From the NCBI GenBank assembly GCA_051744245.1, contig JBNJCV010000045.1, forward strand, positions 1 through 14,692: DNA of 14,692 nucleotides. The letters run 5' to 3'. The notes under the pieces were generated by a model, which saw only the letters and a list, made by a program, of their open reading frames with translations, was not told the DNA's origin and did no database searches. The DNA comes from M55B165 sp051744245. Its GTDB lineage: Bacteria > Actinomycetota > Humimicrobiia > Humimicrobiales > Humimicrobiaceae. A program made the position numbers and the translations under genes. How positions within the stretch are numbered: the first letter of the stretch is position 1; every line of letters begins with the position of its first letter. Positions 1 through 6,256 of the stretch are shown here, one piece after another.

Positions 1-1415
1 AAAAACTCTAATCTGCCAAAAATCATGCCCGCAATCTCAGTCCATAGTACTACATCAGGAGCAGTTGGCGAAGTAATACCCACAGAAAGCCCGACCGTTC
101 CCACCGCAGAACCAAATTCAAACAGGGATTCCCTCATGCTATAACCAGACAACATTAAAACCAAAGACCCTGCTAAATAAAACAAAATATAAATCATTAC
201 AAAATTAGCTATCCTTACAACATGACTCCTGGTCACATAATACTTGCCTTCCGGCTTGTAGATGTAATTTTTTCTAACTATATTTTTGGGTAAAAAGTAA
301 GATTTGATATTCCATATAAATGATTTAATCAATACATATATCCTGTAACTTTTAACACCGCCAGCAGTAGCGCCTATACCGCCGCCTACAATCATTAAAA
401 GGATAATTATAAAAACTGAAAAATTATCCCAATTATTAAAATCCGCGGTTGAGTAACCAGTGGTGGATACAGCGGTTATTATCTGGAAAATGCCTGTCCT
501 TAAACTTTCCCCAACACTTTCATAAATTTTTACCAGTGAAAAAAAAGTAACTACCGGGGAAAATATTATTATCAGTAAAAAAATAAACCTGACTTCCCCT
601 ATCCTGGCAAATTGCCTAATTTTTCCCCTCAGCAATAAATAATGGGCTGCAAAATTTGTAGTCCCAAGAAGCATCAATATAATAGTTACAAGCTCAATTG
701 CCAAACTATTATATGCTCCAATGCTATTTATTTTGGTAGAAAACCCCCCGGTGCTCAGTGCTGCCAGGGAATGGTTTACCGAATCAAACCAGGGCATGCC
801 TGCAAATATATATAAAACCGCCCCTGCTGAAAAATATCCAAAATAAATGGTCATGATAAGCTTGGTTGATTTTACCACATTGGGAAGGAGCTTATCAGAT
901 CTTCCTTCTGCATTGTAAAGGCCAAAGCCATGAGGCCCAATAATAGCAGAAAGCATGATTACTGCTAATCCAGCACCCCCTAAAAACTGCATTAAGCTTC
1001 TCCACAGCAAATATATGTTAGGTGCATTCCCTACATCTACAACCGTAAGGCCCGTAGTAGTCCAACCGCTAACTGATTCAAATATCGAATGTAAGGGTTC
1101 CATGGTACCCAGCAGAAAAAAAGGAATAGCAGATATCAGCATTACCAAAAACCATGACGCCACTACAATAACTCCCCCCTGCTTTAATGATAAGGAGGCT
1201 TCTTTTCTGTATTTTAAATTCTGCCTTAATAAAAGTCCCAGTACTGCTGCTATACCAGAAGGTATTAAAAAGTTTTTTAGGTAGATAATTTCACCGGGAA
1301 AAGCAATCAAGGATAAAAGCGGAATAAGCAAGGCTACAGCCAACCCTAAAAGAATGGTGCCAATATAGCCTAGTATCAATCTGTAGCTTTCTTTTAATTG
1401 CTGGGCTAGCAACAT
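1..1415 (-). CDS. trkH: TrkH/KtrB-family potassium uptake channel subunit (3' end cut off)
   Basis: This is the membrane, ion-conducting subunit of a Trk/Ktr-type K+ uptake system. The reading frame is open from an ATG at 1415 to the window edge, giving 471 codons with no stop. About 10-20 C-terminal residues are probably missing, because the last visible residues (GMIFGRLEF) match the usual TrkH C-terminal segment. All four pore loops are visible with their filter glycines: WTTTGLT (G122), LSTGGFS (G223), VSTTGYS (G320) and VGTVGLS (G442). Between them lie long hydrophobic segments, as expected for four M1-P-M2 repeats. The start lies 2 nt after the stop of the upstream trkA-like gene, with GGAAGG about 12 nt upstream, so it is the last visible gene of the operon. 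Family assignment is secure. Whether it conducts K+ alone or with Na+ cannot be read from the sequence. Confidence 0.95.
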   Translation of the reverse strand, partial: MLLAQQLKESYRLILGYIGTILLGLAVALLIPLLSLIAFPGEIIYLKNFLIPSGIAAVLGLLLRQNLKYRKEASLSLKQGGVIVVASWFLVMLISAIPFFLLGTMEPLHSIFESVSGWTTTGLTVVDVGNAPNIYLLWRSLMQFLGGAGLAVIMLSAIIGPHGFGLYNAEGRSDKLLPNVVKSTKLIMTIYFGYFSAGAVLYIFAGMPWFDSVNHSLAALSTGGFSTKINSIGAYNSLAIELVTIILMLLGTTNFAAHYLLLRGKIRQFARIGEVRFIFLLIIIFSPVVTFFSLVKIYESVGESLRTGIFQIITAVSTTGYSTADFNNWDNFSVFIIILLMIVGGGIGATAGGVKSYRIYVLIKSFIWNIKSYFLPKNIVRKNYIYKPEGKYYVTRSHVVRIANFVMIYILFYLAGSLVLMLSGYSMRESLFEFGSAVGTVGLSVGITSPTAPDVVLWTEIAGMIFGRLEF

Positions 1416-1417
1416 GC

Positions 1418-2083
1418 CTACTCTAACCTTCCTACCAGGATCTTTAGAACTTCAGATTGGATATCCGGCAAAGTCAATATTATAACCCTATCTTTTGCTT
1501 TAATTAAAGTATCTCCGCTGGGAATTATTGGATTGCCTTCCCTTACTATACAGCTAATTATTGCCTGGTCAGGAATCTTGATTTCTTTTAAACTTTTACC
1601 TACCGCAGGATAATCCTCGTGTATCTCCAGTTCAACTACTGCCACCTTGCCTTCTTCTAAAGGTATTAAGTTGGTTATCTGGTCTACAAAAACCTTCTGT
1701 TCAATTAATGAAGATATTATGCCTGGCGTGCTTATAGTAGTATCTACACCCAATTTATCAAATACTTCAATATTTTCAGGATCATTTACCAGAGCCAAGG
1801 TTTTTTCTACCCCAAACAATTTTGAAGCTAGCTGGCAAATTACTAAATTATCCTGGTCTTTAGGAGTTAAGGTTATAACCAGATCTGCAGCGGTTACCTC
1901 CGCATCCTCTAAAATATAGGGCTTGGTACCATTCCCGTTAACAATTTTTGCACTATATCTTTTTGCAAGCTTTCTGCAGAATTCCCTATCATCATTTATT
2001 ACTGTGACATTGTGCCCTTTGGAAATAAAAGATTTGGTCAAAAAATGTATTTTCTTTCCCCCACCCACAATAATAATATTCAT
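1418..2083 (-). CDS. trkA: TrkA/KtrA-type gating-ring protein, RCK_N + RCK_C, with degenerate nucleotide motif
   Basis: This is a 221-residue cytoplasmic regulator of the TrkH channel. Residues 1-130 form a Rossmann-like RCK_N domain and residues about 141-208 an RCK_C (TrkA_C) domain. That is the usual layout and length of a single-repeat TrkA/KtrA protein. The glycine-rich loop reads VGGGKKIHF at 6-14. It fits GxGxxG at G7 and G9, but the third glycine position is I12. The acidic residue normally ending strand beta-2, which binds the adenosine ribose, is N30 (VTVINDD). Nucleotide binding may therefore be weak, altered or lost (inference). RCK_C domains in this family can bind ligands such as c-di-AMP in some bacteria; nothing here proves that. 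A good GGAGGA lies about 7 nt before the ATG. The gene starts 2 nt after the stop of the RCK_N-only partner and ends 2 nt before trkH. Confidence 0.93.
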   Translation of the reverse strand: MNIIIVGGGKKIHFLTKSFISKGHNVTVINDDREFCRKLAKRYSAKIVNGNGTKPYILEDAEVTAADLVITLTPKDQDNLVICQLASKLFGVEKTLALVNDPENIEVFDKLGVDTTISTPGIISSLIEQKVFVDQITNLIPLEEGKVAVVELEIHEDYPAVGKSLKEIKIPDQAIISCIVREGNPIIPSGDTLIKAKDRVIILTLPDIQSEVLKILVGRLE

Positions 2084-2085
2084 AA

Positions 2086-2520
2086 CTATTCCTCCGCTCC
2101 TTCTTCGACAATATCAATAAATTTTTTTGCAGACAGAATAGTAGGCGAGATAATATTTATGTCTAACCCTTCATAAAGTTTTTTCATAGTTACGTCAAAT
2201 ATCCTGGCTATTACCTTAGGAACATTAAAAATTATCTTAGCTATTTGTGCCACCATTATATTAGCATTATCATCATCAGTAACTGCAATTAAAATATCTG
2301 CCTGGTCAATTTTTGCCTCAATCAACACATCTTCCTCAATTGCATCTGCTTCAATAGTGAAGCCGCTAAAATCAACCCCAAGCCTTCTGAATGCATTTGA
2401 TTCCTTGTCTATAACAACTACGCTTTTTTTCTTTTTAGAAAATAAATTTGCAATGTGCGATCCCAGGCGTCCACAGCCAACTATTATAATATATTCATCC
2501 TTAGGTTTCCCCTTGTTCAT
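2086..2520 (-). CDS. TrkA-like RCK_N-only protein (short gating-ring partner)
   Basis: This is a 144-residue protein consisting of one RCK_N nucleotide-binding domain and no RCK_C domain. The nucleotide motif is intact: GCGRLG at 15-20 fits GxGxxG, and D38 ends strand beta-2 (VVVID). The segment IARIFD near 104-109 and the hydrophobic strand ILIAVTDDD near 76-84 are typical of TrkA. The ORF ends cleanly, with a stop and a new start 2 nt later, so it looks like a real short gene rather than a truncation. From memory, a two-subunit TrkA ring made of a short and a longer protein is known structurally from Thermotoga maritima (TM1088A/TM1088B). The start at 2520 lies inside the receiver-TPR gene (20 nt overlap) and is preceded by GGGGGAAG, suggesting translational coupling. 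It probably assembles with the 221-residue TrkA protein beneath TrkH. Confidence 0.9.
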   Translation of the reverse strand: MNKGKPKDEYIIIVGCGRLGSHIANLFSKKKKSVVVIDKESNAFRRLGVDFSGFTIEADAIEEDVLIEAKIDQADILIAVTDDDNANIMVAQIAKIIFNVPKVIARIFDVTMKKLYEGLDINIISPTILSAKKFIDIVEEGAEE

Positions 2521-3190
2521 CCTCTTCCCCCAAATCCATTCCCTTTTTAGAATATTTAAATTCTGTTATTCTTTCTAAATTTCTCTGTGCAGGCTCATAG
2601 GAAGGATCCATGTCCAATGCCGCCCTATAATATTTAGTTGCTTTTTTAAAATGGTTATTGCTTTCGTTAATAGCTCCTAAAAGGTTATATGGTTCTGGGG
2701 AATCAACATCTTCTAATAATGATTTTTTTAGAAACTTTTTTGCTTTTCCATAATCCTTGTTTATGATACATCTTTTAGAAAACTCTATTAAATCCTCAAA
2801 ACTTTTTAATTTGTTTTCTTCAAGCTCTGCCCTGCCAAATATCTTTTTAACTAAATTCCTTATTTCTTCAGGGGTAAAAGGCTTGCTTAAAAAATCAATG
2901 GCCCCTAATTTCATGGCCTCAACAGCCCTTTCCACAGTACCGTAAGCAGTCATCATTACTACATTTGTACTGTCTTTCCTCTCCCTGAGTTTGTTTAGGA
3001 CTTCCATTCCATTCATACCCGGCATTTTTATATCAAGCAAAACTAAGTCAAAATTATCATCCTTTATTTTCTTAAGGGCTTCTTCCCCATTAACTGCAAT
3101 ATCTATATCGTAACCTTCATTTGCCAGGCATTGTTTTAAAGTTTTTCTAATATTCTGTTCATCATCAACAATTAATATCTTCTTGCTCAT
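2501..3190 (-). CDS. Response regulator: receiver domain fused to TPR repeats, no DNA-binding domain
   Basis: The protein has 229 residues. Residues 1-120 form a CheY-type receiver with the acidic pair D9/D10, the phospho-acceptor D53 (LVLLDIKMPGMNG), T81 and K103 (SKPF). Residues about 131-198 form roughly two tetratricopeptide repeats, the second recognisable from PYNLLGAI to ALDMDPSYEPA. The tail is acidic (GEEDEQGET). There is no winged-helix, HTH or enzymatic output domain, so the output is most likely a protein-protein contact through the TPR region (inference). The gene overlaps the preceding receiver gene by 4 nt and the following RCK_N gene by 20 nt. It is therefore locked into the same transcript as the potassium system. 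Its partner protein cannot be read from the sequence; the neighbouring TrkA proteins are the obvious candidates. Confidence 0.93.
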   Translation of the reverse strand: MSKKILIVDDEQNIRKTLKQCLANEGYDIDIAVNGEEALKKIKDDNFDLVLLDIKMPGMNGMEVLNKLRERKDSTNVVMMTAYGTVERAVEAMKLGAIDFLSKPFTPEEIRNLVKKIFGRAELEENKLKSFEDLIEFSKRCIINKDYGKAKKFLKKSLLEDVDSPEPYNLLGAINESNNHFKKATKYYRAALDMDPSYEPAQRNLERITEFKYSKKGMDLGEEDEQGET

Positions 3191-3558
3191 TTTCCCTCCT
3201 TTAAAAAATTTCCTAATACTTTTTTTATCTTTTCATGGTTAAACGGTTTTACAATAAAATCATCGCCCCCAACTTCAAATGCCTTATCAATATCCTTCTC
3301 ACCAGTCTTTGCGCTGATGAAAACAATGGGAATATTTTTGGTATTAGTTTCCTTTTTTAGGGCTTCGCATACCATGTATCCATCCATCTTTGGCAAAATA
3401 ATGTCCAGCATTATCAGGTCTGGTACCTTTTCCTGTGCCTGCTCAATGCCCTGTAAACCGTCTGAGGCCACTACTACTTCATATTTTAATTTCTCCAGAT
3501 ACATTTTTAATGACAGCACAATATTTTTATCATCTTCAATTATTAATATCTTTTTCAT
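3187..3558 (-). CDS. Stand-alone CheY-like response regulator receiver
   Basis: This is a 123-residue single-domain receiver. It carries D9/D10 (IIEDD), phospho-acceptor D52 (LIMLDIILPKMDG), S82 (VFISAKTGE) and K104 (VKPF), so every catalytic position of an active receiver is present. Its length is just that of the receiver fold, with no output domain. It starts 4 nt inside the end of the histidine kinase gene and ends 4 nt inside the start of the receiver-TPR gene (stop/start overlaps). The kinase and both regulators are therefore probably made in a coupled fashion. It could act as a direct CheY-like effector, a phosphate sink, or an intermediate between the kinase and the receiver-TPR protein. 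No histidine phosphotransfer domain is visible in the window, which makes a full relay less certain. Confidence 0.94.
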   Translation of the reverse strand: MKKILIIEDDKNIVLSLKMYLEKLKYEVVVASDGLQGIEQAQEKVPDLIMLDIILPKMDGYMVCEALKKETNTKNIPIVFISAKTGEKDIDKAFEVGGDDFIVKPFNHEKIKKVLGNFLKEGK

Positions 3559-5420
3559 TTTTTACCTTTTCTAGCTTTATTTAAAGTAAAATAAAATGTA
3601 CTTCCCTTATTTAATTTGCTTTTAACCCAGATATCTCCACCATGTGCATTTATTATTTCTTTGCTTATAGCCAGCCCCAAGCCTGCCCCCCCTGCTTCAG
3701 CCTGCTCCTTATCCTTAACCTGGACAAACTTTTCAAAAATCACTTTCTGGAAATCTTCTGAAATCCCCTTCCCGTTATCAGATACAGAAGTTATTACTTT
3801 TCTTCCCACTTCCTTAAACTTTATTTCCACTAGTCCGCTACCGTCAGAAGGAGAGTATCTGATAGCATTAGCAACAAGGTTTGTTATTACCCAGGCTATC
3901 TTATTAAAATCAGCCTGGACTTTGGACATTTTTTTACCCTTATCTATTTTAACTTTTACATTTTTTTTATCTGCCTGTATCTCCAATGGCTTAACAGCCT
4001 TAGCAGTAATATCTACAATATTGGCAGGATTTAGGTTCATCTGTATTTTCCCTGACTCTATCCTGGATAAGTCCAGTAATTCTTCTACTAATTTAGTCAA
4101 CCTGGTTTCATCTTGCTTTATTGCTTCCAGCAACTCTTTCTGTTCTTTGTTAATTTTCCCCGGCACTTTGTCCAGCAACAAACCTACTGCCATAGAAATT
4201 GAAGTTAAAGGGGTTCTAAACTCATGGGACACTTTTGAGACAAAATCAGATTTCATCTTATCTATCTTTTTAAGCTTGGTAATATCCTGTACCAGGGTAA
4301 TAATTCCGATATGCTCTTTTTTCAGCCCCCTTATGGGGGTGACATTAACCCGGTAATGCTTGCTTTTTCCATTCTTTTCTATGGAAAAATCTGTATATTT
4401 CTTGCTTTCCCTGTTATCCGGTTCTTCTTTTACTTTATCAATTACCTTAAAAATTTCTTCATTATTAATTGATTCCAAGAAGTGCTTGCCAGTAGCTTCC
4501 CTTTCCTTTATATTAAATATCCTTTCAGCTGCCTTGTTTAACAATATAATGTTATTATCAACATCAGTTACTATGATGCCATCATTAATGCTTTCTACAA
4601 TTGCTTCAGCCTTGTATTTTTCCTTCATTATATTTTCAATATTTAGCTTTTCAAAAAATTTTAGCTTTTCTGTCATAGTGTTAAATACCCTGGAAAGCTC
4701 TGCAATTTCATCATTTCCACTAATATTTAATTTCTGCGAATAATCCTTTTCAGAAATAGATTTTAATTTCTTTATCAGAATATTTATTGGATTTATTATT
4801 TTTCTTGACAGGTAAATAGCAATTAGAATACCAATTATAATGGTGGCAACCGAAACGCCCAATATTGAATAAGTAGCTTTATTTGCAGTGGCTTCAGCTT
4901 CTTTCTGGAGGCCTACCATAGATACTTGGTTAATAGCTAGAAGCTGTCTCAGGTCTTCTTTGATGCTTTCAAACAGCGGAAACAGCTGGTTATAATAACT
5001 ATTATTAAAATTTATCTCTCCCCCGCTCTGGGCTAAATTATAAAAAGATTGGACATATTCCCTGTAAGAGGTATTAATACTTTCTATTATTTCAATTTCC
5101 CCTTCTTCGGTGATATTATCCTCTGTGCGTGACAGGTGCTTATAAAAGATAACTTCATTATCCTTAAAGGCAGTAACCGCTTCCCCGCTCCGCTCAAACA
5201 TATAAGTCAATGTAGCACTATCCTGTCTTTCTATGGCTATCATCATTTGCTGGCCAGCTACTATGCTCTTGTAATTTTCCAGCATTATATTTTCTATTGA
5301 TTCCTGCAATCCTGAAAAATTTACTGCAGCCCATATGCTGTTTCCGATAAGTATTACCAGCAGAATAGTAAAAAACAGGAATAGTTTTGATTTTAGTGTT
5401 TTTGGATATTTAAGATTCAC
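3555..5420 (-). CDS. Membrane sensor histidine kinase (sensor-HAMP-PAS-HisKA-HATPase)
   Basis: The protein has 621 residues. The parts in order are: TM1 about 12-33; a helical extracytoplasmic sensor region about 35-180, reminiscent of four-helix-bundle sensors; TM2 about 184-204; HAMP about 205-258; PAS about 268-385; a dimerisation domain with phospho-acceptor H399 in SHEFRTPL; and an ATPase domain with N-box N514-N518 (NLVANAI), G1 DNGKGI 548-553 and G2 GAGLGLAI 578-585. All are intact, so it should be an active autokinase. The signal sensed is unknown. The start is GTG at 5420. An in-frame TAA lies directly upstream, and the next ATGs would delete TM1. I see no convincing Shine-Dalgarno sequence. 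It heads the operon with two receivers and the Trk genes, so a role in potassium or osmotic homeostasis is plausible by context, as with KdpD, but the domain layout is not KdpD. Confidence 0.93.
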   Translation of the reverse strand: MNLKYPKTLKSKLFLFFTILLVILIGNSIWAAVNFSGLQESIENIMLENYKSIVAGQQMMIAIERQDSATLTYMFERSGEAVTAFKDNEVIFYKHLSRTEDNITEEGEIEIIESINTSYREYVQSFYNLAQSGGEINFNNSYYNQLFPLFESIKEDLRQLLAINQVSMVGLQKEAEATANKATYSILGVSVATIIIGILIAIYLSRKIINPINILIKKLKSISEKDYSQKLNISGNDEIAELSRVFNTMTEKLKFFEKLNIENIMKEKYKAEAIVESINDGIIVTDVDNNIILLNKAAERIFNIKEREATGKHFLESINNEEIFKVIDKVKEEPDNRESKKYTDFSIEKNGKSKHYRVNVTPIRGLKKEHIGIITLVQDITKLKKIDKMKSDFVSKVSHEFRTPLTSISMAVGLLLDKVPGKINKEQKELLEAIKQDETRLTKLVEELLDLSRIESGKIQMNLNPANIVDITAKAVKPLEIQADKKNVKVKIDKGKKMSKVQADFNKIAWVITNLVANAIRYSPSDGSGLVEIKFKEVGRKVITSVSDNGKGISEDFQKVIFEKFVQVKDKEQAEAGGAGLGLAISKEIINAHGGDIWVKSKLNKGSTFYFTLNKARKGKK

Positions 5421-5525
5421 TTATTCAATCTTTATAATAGTTCTCAAAACTCTTATAATATTAAACATTATACTATAATATTAAAGCAAAGAAGTCATTA
5501 TTTGTTTTTTTACTAATTAAAGAAT
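5421..5525. promoter_or_regulatory. Divergent intergenic region with three phased TATAATA repeats
   Basis: This 105-nt AT-rich gap separates the divergent histidine-kinase operon and the phosphatase-kinase pair, so promoters for both directions should lie here. On the plus strand TATAATA occurs at 5433-5439, 5454-5460 and 5474-5480, spaced 21 and 20 nt start to start. A minus-strand TATAAT lies at 5467-5472. For the copy at 5454 a weak -35 (TTTATA, 5431-5436) sits 17 nt upstream. No clear -35 partner was found for the minus-strand element. The repeats could be -10 elements or binding sites on one face of the helix. Exact promoters are unresolved. Confidence 0.45.
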
Positions 5526-6242
5526 ATGAAATTTTACGGTTCTACAGATATAGGAAATGTAAGACATAATAACGAAGACTACTATCACGCCAGCACAAAC
5601 CTCTTTATAGTAGCAGATGGCATGGGTGGACATCAGGCAGGAGAAATCGCAAGCAAAATGGCCACCGAGACCTTCAGGGATACATTTAACCGGCACCTGG
5701 ATAAAAATAACCAGAGAGACAAAATTAAAGATTACATAAGGTGGAGCATAGAAAAAGCCAATACCAAGGTTTTTAGGGCTTCCATATCAGATGCCAGATA
5801 CACGGGTATGGGAACCACCCTTACCGCTTGCTATATCAAGGGTGATAATGCATATATTGGCCATGTGGGCGACAGCAGGCTATATTTAAAAAGGGACAGC
5901 AAGCTAAAACTGAAAACCGAGGACCATACCGTGGTTTGGGAGATGTATGAAAATGGCAAGATTAGCTATGAACAAACATTTAGCCACCCCCAAAAAAATA
6001 TATTAACTAATGTAATAGGAACCAGCGAAAATATAAGGATTGATGTGTTTGAAATACCTGTCAAAAAAGATGATGTAATAATCTTATGTTCAGACGGGTT
6101 AAATTCAATGCTTCAGGATAGGCTGATAAATAAATTAGTAGATATAAAAATGCCGCCAAAACAAATTGCAGATAAGCTTATAAAATATGCAAAGCAAAAA
6201 GGGGGACATGATAATATAACTTTGATTGTTATAAAGATTTAA
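5526..6242 (+). CDS. PP2C-family Ser/Thr protein phosphatase (PstP/PrpC/Stp type)
   Basis: This 238-residue soluble, metal-dependent phosphatase should reverse phosphorylation by the kinase encoded directly downstream. The PP2C signature runs through the whole protein. It includes R13 and the NED motif at 16-18 (GNVRHNNEDYY), metal ligands D31-G32 (VADGMGGH), GTTLTA at 96-101, D116 (GHVGDSRLY), D190 (CSDGLNSM) and D229 (GGHDNITL). Its length matches bacterial stand-alone PP2C phosphatases, and it has no transmembrane tail, unlike mycobacterial PstP. The ATG at 5526 begins immediately at the domain (MKFYGSTDIG). The upstream ribosome site is weak (TTAAAGAAT). The gap to the kinase start is 14 nt, so the two are almost certainly co-transcribed. 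This phosphatase-then-kinase order is the common one for this signalling pair. Confidence 0.96.
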   Translation: MKFYGSTDIGNVRHNNEDYYHASTNLFIVADGMGGHQAGEIASKMATETFRDTFNRHLDKNNQRDKIKDYIRWSIEKANTKVFRASISDARYTGMGTTLTACYIKGDNAYIGHVGDSRLYLKRDSKLKLKTEDHTVVWEMYENGKISYEQTFSHPQKNILTNVIGTSENIRIDVFEIPVKKDDVIILCSDGLNSMLQDRLINKLVDIKMPPKQIADKLIKYAKQKGGHDNITLIVIKI

Positions 6243-6256
6243 AAGCAGGCCCTATT

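Noticed and set aside
955..1284. Plus-strand open frame opposite trkH
   Set aside because: The minus strand carries an uninterrupted TrkH with all four pore motifs; the plus frame has no domain or ribosome site of note.
2086..2520. Short TrkA as a truncated or frameshifted gene
   Set aside because: It has a clean stop and an intact nucleotide motif. The next gene has its own strong ribosome site and a complete RCK_N domain, so this is a two-gene arrangement, not one broken gene.
3616..4356. Long plus-strand open frame (246 codons) opposite the histidine kinase gene
   Set aside because: It is antisense to the conserved PAS, HisKA and ATPase regions, has no recognisable domain, and its composition is that expected from the reverse strand of a real gene.
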